Shown: positions 25,115-32,778, counted from the stretch's first letter. The stretch: DNA of 44,102 nucleotides from Kiritimatiellia bacterium (GCA_017527155.1 JAFXQI010000070.1:1-44102); one strand, 5' to 3'. A program made the numbers and translations. The notes: generated by a model not told the origin, from the letters alone.

Positions 25115-25258
25115 GAGGCACAGGGAGAAATCGCCGAGGTAGGTCACGGTGGGAGGGAGGGGCAGGGAGGTGACGGAACGGTTCGCCGCCCCGAAGGCGA
25201 AATCCGCAACGGTTTCGGTGCCTTCGGGGATGGCATAGGCACCGGGCCGTCGATAATG
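25115..25258 (-). pseudogene. Relic of a BspA-like leucine-rich-repeat protein
   Basis: The minus-strand frame reads YAIPEGTETVADFAFGAANR, then SVTSLPLPPTVTYLGDFSL. These are two units of the LRR_5 pattern (IPxGVxxIGxxAFxxCxSLTSVxIPxSVxxIGxxAF). The frame begins right at the tRNA terminator and decays after about 150 bases, so neither end of a gene is present. LRR_5 proteins are usually large surface proteins. Confidence 0.4.
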
Positions 25259-25299
25259 AAAACCCCGAAAACCTTCGATTTTTCACGGTTTTTCGGGGG
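25259..25299 (-). terminator. Ancestral terminator of the tRNA-Arg locus (left copy)
   Basis: On the minus strand a CCCCGAAAA(A)CC / GGTTTTCGGGG stem is followed by TTTTC. It lies next to attL and is the chromosomal counterpart of the copy at 32832. Confidence 0.65.
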
Positions 25300-25306
25300 T
25301 AAAAAG

Positions 25307-25336
25307 AATGGCGTACCTAGCAGGAGTCGAACCTGC
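25307..25336. other. attL: 30-bp core repeat (3' end of tRNA-Arg)
   Basis: Thirty bases are identical to 32880-32909. They cover CCA, the 3' acceptor strand and most of the T arm of tRNA-Arg. To the right the sequence diverges from a tRNA, so this is the displaced 3' end left by integration. Confidence 0.9.
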
Positions 25337-25372
25337 TATATATGGCGTTTTTCTTGGCTTTTTTCGCTGTTT

Positions 25373-25393
25373 GGTGACTTGTGGTGTATTTTC
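25373..25393. promoter_or_regulatory. Left arm-type site (GTGGTGTAYTTTC pair)
   Basis: GGTGACTT and GTGGTGTATTTTC lie 37 bases inside attL and match the paired repeats at 32757-32778 near attR, with one deletion and one mismatch. Position and pairing suggest integrase or excisionase arm binding. Confidence 0.55.
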
Positions 25394-25406
25394 TTGCATT
25401 TATATC
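25379..25406 (+). promoter_or_regulatory. Putative integrase promoter overlapping the arm site
   Basis: TTGTGG, a 16-base spacer and TATATC lead to the integrase start at 25457. The -35 falls inside the arm-type repeat, so bound integrase could shut off its own gene. Confidence 0.4.
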
Positions 25407-25456
25407 CCCCCTTGTGGCAGTCTATGCGCGAGCAAACGAAGGCAGGAGAAAACACC

Positions 25457-27103
25457 ATGCAGAAGGCAACGGAGAAGGCAGGGAAACAGGGCCGGAAGGC
25501 GGCGGGACGGTCGAAGGGTACCGGGTCCCTCGAAAAGCACGGGCGGACCTGGCGCGCGGTCTGGAAGGTCCGGGGCGCGGATGGACGGCAAATGGTTTTT
25601 ACGAAGTCAACCGGGACCTCTGACCGGCGCGAGGCGGAGAAGAAGCTGGCGGAGTTCGTCGCCCCCTACCGCTTGAAGATGGAAGCCGGGAAGGACGCCG
25701 CCGCCGCCAAGACCGCAGACGCCGCCGGTCTGGACTCGACAGCCGCCGCCCTCGCCAAGACCTCGAAGGACAAGCGGGCGGAGGCGGGTCGGCTGTCGGT
25801 CCCGATCTCGAAGGCGTGGGAAGCCTTCAACTCCTCCCTCTCCCACAGGCCGCTGTCGAAGGGGACGGCGAGAATGTACGAAGCCCGGTGGAATGCGTTC
25901 GTCAAGTGGATGAAGAAGAACCGCCCGCAGGTCGTCGGCTTGGCGGACGTGGACGACGACGACGCGGCGGCGTTCATGGGGGACGTGAAAGCGCGCCTCT
26001 CCCCGAAAACCTTCAATGACTACCGGGCCTTGCTTTTGATGGTCTGGCGGACGCTGGACCGCGAGGCCGGTCTGGACGGCTTCAACCCGTGGCAGGGAAT
26101 CAAGACGCTTGACCGCGAGACGCACAACAGGCGGGAGTTGACGGTGGAGGAGCTGGCGCGCGTCGTCGGGCCGCTGGAAGGGGAGATGCGCGTCCTTTTC
26201 GCAATCGGAATCTATACGGGCCTGCGCCTGGGGGATTGCGTGAATCTTTCATGGGGCGCGGTGGACCTTGTGCGCGGCTTCATTCAATGGACGCCGCACA
26301 AGACGAAGAAGCACGGGACGGTTGTACGCATTCCCCTTTTCCCTGCCCTCGCGTCCATCCTCGCGGAGACACCGGCGCGGAAGCGGCGCGGTCTGATTCT
26401 GCCGGAGCTGGCGGAGGAGTACGGGCGCTACACCTCCTACACGTCTGAACGGGTGGCGAAGGTGTTCCGGGATGCGGGAATTGTCACGCAGGGCGACACC
26501 GGGCGCGCCAACCCGAAGCACACCAAGACGACGCGGAAGGCGATAGAGGTCGGCTTTCACAGCCTTCGACACACCTTTGTTTCCTTGTGTGCAAACGCCG
26601 GTGTTCCCCTTCATATCGTGCAGGCGATTGTCGGGCACACCAATGAGGCCATGACGCAACACTACTTCCATGTTTCCGATGATGCCCTGCGCGGGGCGGT
26701 GGCTGTCCTGCCGGACGTGTTCCGCGCGCCGTCGGCATTGCCAGCGCACAAGGGCGGGGCGGAGGTCGTCAGGGTCGAGGCCGTCGAGCCGGAGGGCGAG
26801 GTCGAGGCTTTCGAGACAGTACCCGCCAGCGTGGCGAAAGTCGCACGGATGCTCGCGGGATGCTCGCCCGTGATTCTGGCTCGCGCAGAGCGCCACGTCG
26901 CCGCTTTGGTGGCCGCAGGGGAGCGGGGAGGGGCGATGCTCGCCGCCGGTGACGACGGCGCGCCAGCGGGCATTCTGGACGGAATGCGGGGCATGGTCGG
27001 GGAGCTGGCGGCAATGAACGGCGACAACTGGAAGGCGCGCCGGGACAAGGCGCTCGCAATTGCGAAGGCGGCGGAGAAGGCCGTGGAAGGTGGTGACAAG
27101 TGA
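25457..27103 (+). CDS. int: Tyrosine recombinase / phage integrase
   Basis: This 548-residue site-specific recombinase has an N-terminal arm-binding-like region (KGTGSLEKHGRTWRAVWKVR, a three-strand AP2-like fold). A core-binding SAM-like domain spans about 115-215 (AWEAFNSSLSHRPLSKGTARM). The catalytic domain has Arg257 (YTGLRLGD), Lys285 (HKTKKHG), His368 and Arg371 (HSLRHTF), His394 (VGHTNEAM) and nucleophile Tyr403 (QHYFHV). All catalytic residues are intact. The C-terminal 140 residues after the catalytic domain are unusual in length and of unknown role. The ATG at 25457 is chosen for AGGAG eight bases upstream; the frame is open further upstream through the att site. It should integrate and, with a directionality factor, excise the element at tRNA-Arg. 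Confidence 0.92.
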   Translation: MQKATEKAGKQGRKAAGRSKGTGSLEKHGRTWRAVWKVRGADGRQMVFTKSTGTSDRREAEKKLAEFVAPYRLKMEAGKDAAAAKTADAAGLDSTAAALAKTSKDKRAEAGRLSVPISKAWEAFNSSLSHRPLSKGTARMYEARWNAFVKWMKKNRPQVVGLADVDDDDAAAFMGDVKARLSPKTFNDYRALLLMVWRTLDREAGLDGFNPWQGIKTLDRETHNRRELTVEELARVVGPLEGEMRVLFAIGIYTGLRLGDCVNLSWGAVDLVRGFIQWTPHKTKKHGTVVRIPLFPALASILAETPARKRRGLILPELAEEYGRYTSYTSERVAKVFRDAGIVTQGDTGRANPKHTKTTRKAIEVGFHSLRHTFVSLCANAGVPLHIVQAIVGHTNEAMTQHYFHVSDDALRGAVAVLPDVFRAPSALPAHKGGAEVVRVEAVEPEGEVEAFETVPASVAKVARMLAGCSPVILARAERHVAALVAAGERGGAMLAAGDDGAPAGILDGMRGMVGELAAMNGDNWKARRDKALAIAKAAEKAVEGGDK

Positions 27104-27120
27104 AACGGAAGGAAACGACG

Positions 27121-27864
27121 ATGGACAAGCGAAAGAGGAGCGGCAAGGTGGGGCGTGGTATGGGGCGAGGCGCGCGGGCGGCGGTCGAAGCCGTCCCGCC
27201 CTCTGCCCCCCACTTTGACCTCTGCGGGTTCGCGGGGAAAACTCCCGCACAGATTCGCGCGGAGGTGTGCGATGGTCTGGAGCGTATCGCACGGGAGAAG
27301 GCAGAAGCAAAAGAAGCGGAGACGCAAGGGAGGGTTCCGGCTTGTCCCGAAAACATACAGGCGCAGTTCGCCAAGTTGGGATTCGAGATTGTCAATCCTG
27401 GGGGGATGGAAGGGCCGCTAGAGGACTGGTTTGCGACGGTGACGGCGGCTCGCTATGTCTGGGAACGCCGATTGCGGCACGCCTTGGGGACGTGGGAGGG
27501 GTTTGTCGCCGCGGAGGAAAAAATGGCAAGGGAGTTGAACCCCAACGCGGTGCCGCTGTCGCGGAAGGCCGTCGAGGCGGTTGTGGCGGCAAGGCTGGAG
27601 GTGTTGCTGGCGGAGGAGGGTAAGGATTTGGGGGCGCGGGTCAAAACCGCATGGCGGTGGTTCGGAGGGAGTCGAAAGGGAAAGCGCAGGAGCTATTCCG
27701 TCAAGATGCTACAGAGGGTCGAGGACCTGGTGGAAAAGGGAGCAAAGGTGAGCGCCGCCGTTTCCACGGTCCTCCAAGAAAAGTACAAACGGGACCCCAC
27801 TCCCGCAGAAGTCGAAAGTTTTCGACAAAGCTACTACGCAAGGCGACGGAAGCCGAAAGTGTAA
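27121..27864 (+). CDS. Unknown basic protein of the integrative element
   Basis: This 247-residue protein is basic at both ends (MDKRKRSGKVGRGMGRG; YYARRRKPKV) and helical in the middle (QIRAEVCDGLERIAREKAEA). A Trp-rich stretch, EDWFATVTAARYVWERRLRH, lies near residue 120-140. No family is recognised. The charge suggests nucleic-acid binding. The ATG at 27121 is preferred for the AAGGA before it; a GTG at 27100 overlapping the integrase stop (GTGA) is the alternative. It is probably co-transcribed with int and is followed by a terminator. Confidence 0.6.
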   Translation: MDKRKRSGKVGRGMGRGARAAVEAVPPSAPHFDLCGFAGKTPAQIRAEVCDGLERIAREKAEAKEAETQGRVPACPENIQAQFAKLGFEIVNPGGMEGPLEDWFATVTAARYVWERRLRHALGTWEGFVAAEEKMARELNPNAVPLSRKAVEAVVAARLEVLLAEEGKDLGARVKTAWRWFGGSRKGKRRSYSVKMLQRVEDLVEKGAKVSAAVSTVLQEKYKRDPTPAEVESFRQSYYARRRKPKV

Positions 27865-27904
27865 AGAAGTCGATTTTACACACTTTTCCCGCGCGTGGAT
27901 TCTG

Positions 27905-27925
27905 CCCCCATTTTATGGGGGTTTT
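27905..27925 (+). terminator. Rho-independent terminator after the int operon
   Basis: CCCCCAT-TTT-ATGGGGG is followed by TTTT, 40 bases after the stop. It separates int and its neighbour from the replication genes. In the next 170 bases CCTTACA occurs twice, 11 bases apart (27949 and 27960), and may mark an operator. Confidence 0.75.
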
Positions 27926-28098
27926 CGTGTGTTTTGGACAGTCTGGAACCTTACAGAATCCTTACACGGGGGGTGTTGCCCTCCCCGTTTTGGGTGAATA
28001 TATGGGGGTCTGCTTGAAGCAATCCAAGCGAGGCGAGGCGCGCCGCGTGGTCGCCGCCGCGCATGGGTTCGCGCTTCTGCGTTTGAGGAGCAAAAGAG

Positions 28099-28413
28099 AT
28101 GAAGCAAGCAGACAACAGCAACGCGGCCATGCTGGCCGCAATACGGGCAATGGTTGGCCAGTTGGCAGAAGGGCGGGAACGGGACGCGCTCGCCGCCGTC
28201 CTCGACGGTGAGGAGCCGCCGAAACCCGATACCCTGCGGCAAGAGGTCTTGTCTGGTGCGGAAGCCGCGCGCGTGTTGGGCGTGACCCCCCGGACCGTCC
28301 AGATGCTCGCCAAGTCGGGGACCATCCAGCGCGCCGTCCTTCCGGGCCGGGTTCGCGGGTTCGGATATACGCGGGCGAGCGTGGAAGCGGTGGCGCGCGG
28401 CGGTGCGGCATGA
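28099..28413 (+). CDS. Small helix-turn-helix protein (excisionase/AlpA-like)
   Basis: This 104-residue protein has a C-terminal MerR/HTH_17-type winged helix at about residues 50-100: VLSGAEAARVLGVTPRTVQM, then LAKSGTIQ, the wing RVRGFGYTRASVEA. This fold is used by excisionases and by AlpA-type activators of satellite phages. The N-terminal 45 residues are an acidic helix. GAGGAG lies upstream of the ATG. It leads the replication run and its stop overlaps the next start (ATGA). Either a recombination directionality factor or a regulator of the rep operon is likely. Confidence 0.72.
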   Translation: MKQADNSNAAMLAAIRAMVGQLAEGRERDALAAVLDGEEPPKPDTLRQEVLSGAEAARVLGVTPRTVQMLAKSGTIQRAVLPGRVRGFGYTRASVEAVARGGAA

Positions 28414-28877
28414 AGCGGAGCGCCGCATGGCCCTTGTGTTGTTCGCGCGAGGAGGTCGAGGAGCTGGCGGGGCTGTTTGCCTGGTGGACGCTGGACTTGG
28501 AGGAGCGCGGGCAGGATGGGCGGGGCGGGCGGGTCTGTCCGCTCGCGCGGGTGGCGGGGGCGCTGTTGGAGTACGCAGAGCAGAGCCGCCAGCCGCGGAC
28601 GGCGGCAGAGGCGGACTACTTCGAGCGGGGGGTGTTCGGGGCGGTCGAGACGGCTGTCGCGTTTTGGCTGCGGGATGGCGACGGGGCCGACAGGATGCTT
28701 TCCGCGGGGGAGTCGAGCAACGCGGACCTCTACGCGCTCGCGGCGTTGCTCCTCTCGCGGATCGTGGAAAGCCTGCGGCGCGCTGGGGAGGGAGAGGTCG
28801 CGCGGACGGTGTTCGGGATTTTGCGTGCGTGCGTCAAAGAAGAAGGCCGTCTGCGGCGGCGTGCGGCGGGGTTGTAG
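28410..28877 (+). CDS. Unknown helical protein of the replication run
   Basis: This 155-residue protein is mostly helical: EEVEELAGLFAWWTLDLEER near the N-terminus, then FERGVFGAVETAVAFWL and LYALAALLLSRIVESLRRAG. No motif is recognised. It sits between the HTH gene (4-base overlap) and the DnaB/RepA-like ATPase gene (2 bases apart), so it may be a helicase loader or adaptor; that is inference from position only. Confidence 0.6.
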   Translation: MKRSAAWPLCCSREEVEELAGLFAWWTLDLEERGQDGRGGRVCPLARVAGALLEYAEQSRQPRTAAEADYFERGVFGAVETAVAFWLRDGDGADRMLSAGESSNADLYALAALLLSRIVESLRRAGEGEVARTVFGILRACVKEEGRLRRRAAGL

Positions 28878-28879
28878 CG

Positions 28880-30361
28880 GTGGACTCCTCGCGGGAGATG
28901 GTCGGGCCGTTGTTGAACGTCGGCGCGGACGGCTTCCGGGTCGCCCTGGCGCAGGGCGTCGCGCGGGAGATGATCGGGGACGGGTTAGCCGGTGCGATAT
29001 GGGACGCGGCGGTGGCGCTGGAAAAGTCGAGGCCGGGACGGTGGGATGGGAATGACCTCCTCGCCGCCGTCAACACGGCGGACTTCGACGCGCTGGCGGC
29101 GCTGATGAATGCGAGCGTGGTCGCGTACCCGCTGGACACCATCCAAGCCGCCGCCCGTCGCGTCGTCGAGGCGCACGGCAGGCGGAGGACGCTGGACGCG
29201 CTGGCGGAGGTCCGGGATCGGATGGAACGCGGCGACGACGACGGCGAGGCGTGGGGGCGTCTGGTGGAAGCGCGGGCGACGGCTGGACGGCCTGCGCGTC
29301 TGTCGTTCATGGATGCCGGTGAAATCCTCGACGCCAAGCTCCCGCCGAAGGTGTACCACGTTTTCCCGTGGCTGGCGGCGGGTTCGCTGTCGGCCCTTGT
29401 CGGCGCAGGCGGGACGGGGAAAAGCCGTTTCGTCTTGTTCGCGCTGGCGTGCGTGATTGCAGGGAAGCGGACGGTGGGGAGCTTGGAGATTCCGGGCGGG
29501 TCCGCTGGTGGTCGGTGGCTGGTGGTCGGTGGCAACGAAAACGACGTGTACAGGTACAGGGCGGACTTGGAGGAGCTGGCGCAGGCGTTCCCGTCGGCGG
29601 TGCCGCAGTTGCGCCGTCGGCTGGTGTTTCAAGTGTACCGCGACGGGGACAAGCTCCTCGACGCGGACGCGCTCCCGGACGTGGAGGAAAAGGTCCGGGA
29701 GCTTGGCGACGTGGAGGGGGTGGTCTTTGACCCTCTCTCTGATTTTGCGCCGCCGGGAGAAAGCTTGAACGACGACAAAATCATGAAAGCCTTGTGCGTC
29801 CGTCTGCGCGACGGAATCAAGCGCGTTGCGCCGTCGGCGTGCGTCCTCCTGGTACACCATGCACGGGGCGGGAGGGATGCAGCCGGGAAAGCCGTGGACG
29901 TTTTCGAGGCGGGGGAGGTGGGGCGCAACTCGAAGATGCTCGCGGCAACGTGTCGGTGCGTCTTGAACCTTGTACCCTTCGACGAAGCGGGCGGCGTGGT
30001 CGGGTTCGTCGGCAAGTGCAACGATGCCCGCAAGCCGCCGCCGTTCGCCCTGCGGAAAGTACCGGGGGAGGGATACGAGGCCGTCGAGGGCTTCGACGTG
30101 GCGACGTGGCTCGCGGAGGTCGTCGGGAAGCATGGCGCGGGCGGGGGCGCGCGGGGACCGGCGCCGCAGTACAGCGACGACGGGCGCGGGGAGCTGGGGG
30201 AATACTTTCAAGACGATACTCCCATGAAAGTGGCGGACTTGGTGAAGCTGGCCGGAGAAAAGGGGATGGGGCGGCGGCGGGTCTATGAATGTCTAGGGCG
30301 GGCGCTGAATGCCGGGTGGCTGGTAGAGGTCCGTCGGGGGGTGTATCGGAGGGCGGAATGA
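28880..30361 (+). CDS. DnaB/RepA-like replicative helicase (AAA_25 ATPase)
   Basis: This 493-residue protein has an N-terminal region resembling the DnaB N-domain helices (AALMNASVVAYPLDTIQAAA and RRRTLDALAEVRDRME). A RecA-fold ATPase follows: Walker A GAGGTGKS at 175-182, Walker B VEGVVFDPLSDF with Asp284, and the VHH motif (LLVHHARGG) at 325-327. It ends in a small winged-helix domain (MGRRRVYECLGRALNAGWLV). This is the architecture of plasmid RepA and satellite or phage helicases, so it should drive replication of the excised element. Start: GTG at 28880 is taken because the N-domain helices begin soon after; an ATG at 28898 is possible. No primase domain is visible. Confidence 0.8.
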   Translation: MDSSREMVGPLLNVGADGFRVALAQGVAREMIGDGLAGAIWDAAVALEKSRPGRWDGNDLLAAVNTADFDALAALMNASVVAYPLDTIQAAARRVVEAHGRRRTLDALAEVRDRMERGDDDGEAWGRLVEARATAGRPARLSFMDAGEILDAKLPPKVYHVFPWLAAGSLSALVGAGGTGKSRFVLFALACVIAGKRTVGSLEIPGGSAGGRWLVVGGNENDVYRYRADLEELAQAFPSAVPQLRRRLVFQVYRDGDKLLDADALPDVEEKVRELGDVEGVVFDPLSDFAPPGESLNDDKIMKALCVRLRDGIKRVAPSACVLLVHHARGGRDAAGKAVDVFEAGEVGRNSKMLAATCRCVLNLVPFDEAGGVVGFVGKCNDARKPPPFALRKVPGEGYEAVEGFDVATWLAEVVGKHGAGGGARGPAPQYSDDGRGELGEYFQDDTPMKVADLVKLAGEKGMGRRRVYECLGRALNAGWLVEVRRGVYRRAE

Positions 30362-30397
30362 TGGTGCGCCTCTATCCGCCCCATAAGCCGCTTGTGC

Positions 30398-30507
30398 AAA
30401 GTGCAGGGTTATTCTCCCCCCTAAAGGGGGGAGAGAATAAACTCCGCACAAACTTGCTGGGCGGTTGGCGGCTGGCGATGGGGCGGAACAGCACAACCCC
30501 GCACTTT
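30398..30507. repeat. Nested inverted repeats after the rep gene, candidate replication origin
   Basis: A strong hairpin, TTATTCTCCCCCC with its complement around TAAA, lies at 30409-30440. It is flanked by a wider 13-base inverted repeat, AAAGTGCAGGGTT (30398) and AACCCCGCACTTT (30495), with one mismatch. The location directly after the helicase gene fits an origin, or a terminator for the replication operon. Confidence 0.45.
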
Positions 30508-31202
30508 CCGCCGGAGGACGCCGGGACCGGGGGCGGGGCGGTCGCGGTGGCGGTCCGTCGCCCTTGTCTCTCCTCGCCCTGCTTCCCTGCCCTCGCCGCC
30601 CTCGATGGGGCCGGAGCCGGGGCCGGGACGGTCGCCGCCCTTCCCTCCTCTGTCGTCGCCCTTGTGGTCGAGGAGGTCGAAGTCGCCGCCGCCGTCCTCC
30701 CACCCCCCGCGCCGGAGGGTGGACGGTGCCGGGTGCCGGTGCCGATGGTCGTCGCCGTCGCCGTCGCCGTCGAGGTCGAGGACTTCCCCCTCGAAGCTCC
30801 CGCCCTCCGTCGGTCTGCGCTGGCGGATGGGATGCGGACCGGTGCGGCCGAGGTCGCCGCCGTCGTCGCTGTCGTCGTCGCCAGTCGTCGAAGCGGTCGC
30901 AGCCGGATGGTCGAGGCCGCAGAGCCGCCACGTTCGCCGCGGGGCGCGCCGATGCCCTCGCCGTCCTCCCGTCCGGCTCGCCGCCGATGCCCCCCGCAGG
31001 GTGTACGCCGGGGGCGCTGGTGGGGCGGCTGGATGGTCGGGCAGGGGCAGGGGGCAGGATGGAGGGGGCGAGGCCGTAGGTACTACTTGACACGGGAAGC
31101 GCAGTCGTTCCCGCGCCGTGTCGCGTTCCTTCCGCAGGGTGGTGTTTTGGGGGATTGGTGGCATTTGTCCCCCCGTCGAGAGGGGAGGAGGTTCGGGGCC
31201 GC
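30508..31202. other. Non-coding GTCGCC-rich stretch with hairpins before the terminase-like gene
   Basis: I see no credible gene. ORFs in several frames are repeats of Val/Ala or Asp/Gly created by GTCGTCGCC-type sequence (30650-30910). Near the right end GACACGG/CCGTGTC with inner GGGAA/TTCCC forms a stem-loop (31089-31122), and GGGGGA/TCCCCC another (31149-31173). In lambdoid phages the packaging site lies just before the small terminase gene, so a cos-like role is conceivable. Confidence 0.45.
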
Positions 31203-31946
31203 ATGAAACGCACGGTGACGCGGGCGGAATTGCTCGCCCTGGTGGGGGTGACGGGGCGCGCCAACGTCGAGAGGTGGGAAGCGGACGGCCTGCCTTTCGT
31301 GAAGGTGACGGGCAAACGGGGGAAGCCTGCGCACGTTTACGATTTGGAGAGGGCGCTGGGGTGGCTGGTGGTCCATGCTTCCGCGAGGATTTCACAGCGG
31401 GCGAAACAGGTCTTGAGCCAGGAAAAAGGGCGAGCCGTCGAGGGGGAAGCCGCTGGGCAGGGCGGCGTCGCCAGCGCCGGAGGGACCGGGCCGGGAGCAG
31501 AGGGCGGAGCGTCCTCGACGACGACGGCGGAGCGGGGTCTGGAAGGGGCCTATAGGCGCTTGGAGGCGGCAGAGGTGGCGTGGTCGGCCAAGCGTGACGA
31601 GGCACTAGAGGCGGGGGAGATTTCGCTGGCGTCAACCTGCGGACGGCAGGCCGTCGTTCATGCCGAAGCGCTCGCCAAGTTGCGCGGACTGATTCGGGAG
31701 ATAGATGTCGCGGAGGGGAAACTGGTGGACGCGGCGGCGGTGCAAGGGGAGTTCATGAAGGTGTTGACGACGGTAAAAAACAATATCCTGGGCGTGCCGG
31801 ATTCGGCGGTTCCGTTGCTGATTCCGTTTCTCCGGAACCCGAACGACGCGCCAGCGGTCCGGGCGGTGTTGTCGAAGCTGGTAGCGGACAACCTGCGGAG
31901 CGTTTCGGCGGCGGGGATGCACGGGCGCGACGGCGTAGGGGCGTAG
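31203..31946 (+). CDS. Small terminase subunit-like protein (Nu1-like)
   Basis: This 247-residue protein opens with a winged helix-turn-helix (TRAELLALVGVTGRANVERW, with EADGLPFVKV as the following part). An Ala/Gly/Ser-rich linker and a helical body follow (EGAYRRLEAAEVAWSAKRDE and AEALAKLRGLIREIDVAEGK). The C-terminal segment, VKNNILGVPDSAVPLLIPFL then APAVRAVLSKLVADNLRSVS, resembles the oligomerisation region of Nu1-type small terminases, which recognise cos DNA. GGAGGAG lies 13 bases before the ATG. No large subunit is present, so it would need a helper phage motor. Similarity is by pattern, not by search; another phage-type DNA-binding protein is possible. Confidence 0.6.
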   Translation: MKRTVTRAELLALVGVTGRANVERWEADGLPFVKVTGKRGKPAHVYDLERALGWLVVHASARISQRAKQVLSQEKGRAVEGEAAGQGGVASAGGTGPGAEGGASSTTTAERGLEGAYRRLEAAEVAWSAKRDEALEAGEISLASTCGRQAVVHAEALAKLRGLIREIDVAEGKLVDAAAVQGEFMKVLTTVKNNILGVPDSAVPLLIPFLRNPNDAPAVRAVLSKLVADNLRSVSAAGMHGRDGVGA

Positions 31947-31957
31947 GCGAAAGGGGG

Positions 31958-31987
31958 TTGACGCCGGAGCCGTCGGCGGCGTAGGGT
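31958..31987 (+). promoter_or_regulatory. Putative promoter of the structured leader
   Basis: TTGACG, an 18-base spacer and TAGGGT lie 12 bases after the terminase-like stop and just before the stem-loops at 31995. Confidence 0.45.
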
Positions 31988-31994
31988 GCGCGGC

Positions 31995-32119
31995 GTTCCC
32001 CGTCGCCGGGGGACCTTGCGGAGGTAAAGGACCGCGAGCCAACAGAAAAACCGTTTGCCCTTCCTGGCGTGTCGGGATGCTTTCGCGTCCCTCCTTTACC
32101 GCGTCGGGGAGGGCTTTTT
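31995..32119 (+). ncRNA. Structured leader or small RNA ending in a terminator-like hairpin
   Basis: GTTCCCCG-TCG-CCGGGGGAC forms a first hairpin (31995-32014). GGTAAAGGA (32023) pairs with TCCTTTACC (32092) around an inner hairpin GGGATGC-TTTC-GCGTCCC (32074-32091). GCCCTTCC (32057) can instead pair with GGGGAGGGC before TTTTT (32106-32119). The two long pairings exclude each other, as in an attenuator. The gene at 32130 starts 11 bases later. Confidence 0.5.
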
Positions 32120-32129
32120 AGGTGGAAGT

Positions 32130-32441
32130 ATGATTAGGACAACAGACAGCAACGGCGCTTTGTGCGTGACCATTGACGGCGAGCAATACGAAAACCTCGC
32201 CAAAGTCGCGGCAAGCATGAATCGTGCCGCATGGACGGATGGCGACAACACCGCGCAGAGCGTCTTTGAGAACTTTGCTTTTACAATGACAGAACAATTC
32301 TTGAATGCCCCGAATGAAATGGCAGAGGACATTTTGGAGTGTGTGGCGACGGGGGAAAACGGGCAGTCCGTTCCATCCCCGTTGCACGAAGAACGGATTG
32401 CGGAGTTGCGGGCCGCGTTCAAGACGGATGGGCTTTTGTAG
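32130..32441 (+). CDS. Small unknown protein, possible cargo of the element
   Basis: This 103-residue acidic protein (MIRTTDSNGALCVTIDGEQY, then ENLAKVAASMNRAAWTDGDN) is not recognised. Its base composition is clearly AT-richer than the rest of the element, which suggests a separate origin. AGGTGG lies five bases before the ATG at 32130; the frame is open to 32055, but that part overlaps the structured leader. It is followed by a strong terminator. Placement at the right end of the element, where satellites often carry accessory genes, and behind an attenuator-like leader, makes it the best cargo or anti-phage candidate here. There is no direct evidence. Confidence 0.6.
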   Translation: MIRTTDSNGALCVTIDGEQYENLAKVAASMNRAAWTDGDNTAQSVFENFAFTMTEQFLNAPNEMAEDILECVATGENGQSVPSPLHEERIAELRAAFKTDGLL

Positions 32442-32460
32442 GGACTGGCGAAAAGCCGCC

Positions 32461-32494
32461 GCCCCCTTTTCCGTTTCCGGGAGAGGGGGCTTTT
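32461..32494 (+). terminator. Rho-independent terminator after the small gene
   Basis: GCCCCCT, a 16-base loop, AGGGGGC and TTTT. Flanking AAAAGC and GCTTTT can lengthen the stem. Confidence 0.8.
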
Positions 32495-32655
32495 CGTTGC
32501 CGGTCGTCGTCGAGGCCGTCGGGCGGTCCGTCTGGCGCGCAGGATGCCCGCAGGGAGGCGGAGGGCGGGAGGGGGTACGGTTGGAGGGGTTCGCCCTCGA
32601 CGACGCGCAGGGGGCGGTGTAGGAGGTCGGGGCGGTCGGCGGCGGGGAGGCGGTC

Positions 32656-32682
32656 GAAAGTACACCATGAAAGTACACCATG
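32656..32682. promoter_or_regulatory. Right arm-type site 1 (direct pair of AAAGTACACCATG)
   Basis: AAAGTACACCATG occurs twice in tandem, 14 bases apart. It is inverted relative to the pair at 32754-32778. The sites lie about 200 bases inside attR. Confidence 0.6.
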
Positions 32683-32753
32683 CCTTGCGGGACAATTGCA
32701 GGATGCCGAAATTGCGAAAAGGCAGGAAAAGCGCAGGTCGCCATTTTTGGGGG

Positions 32754-32778
32754 CATGGTGTACTTGTGGTGTACTTTC
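32754..32778. promoter_or_regulatory. Right arm-type site 2 (CATGGTGTACTT pair)
   Basis: CATGGTGTACTT followed by GTGGTGTACTTTC is the inverse of the pair at 32656 and matches the left arm site at 25373. It lies about 100 bases inside attR. Confidence 0.6.

Noticed and set aside
24914-25456. Possible N-terminal extension of the integrase through attL.
   Set aside because: It crosses the terminator and the att core and has no domain character. The ATG at 25457 has a good Shine-Dalgarno.
31087-31092. TTGACA upstream of the terminase-like gene as a promoter.
   Set aside because: No acceptable -10 box lies 15-19 bases downstream, and the hexamer is part of a stem-loop.
30421-31635. Minus-strand 404-codon ORF with Asp/Gly repeats covering the gap in the integrative element.
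   Set aside because: It overlaps the terminase-like gene, its repeats follow from GTCGCC-type DNA, and all other element genes are on the plus strand.
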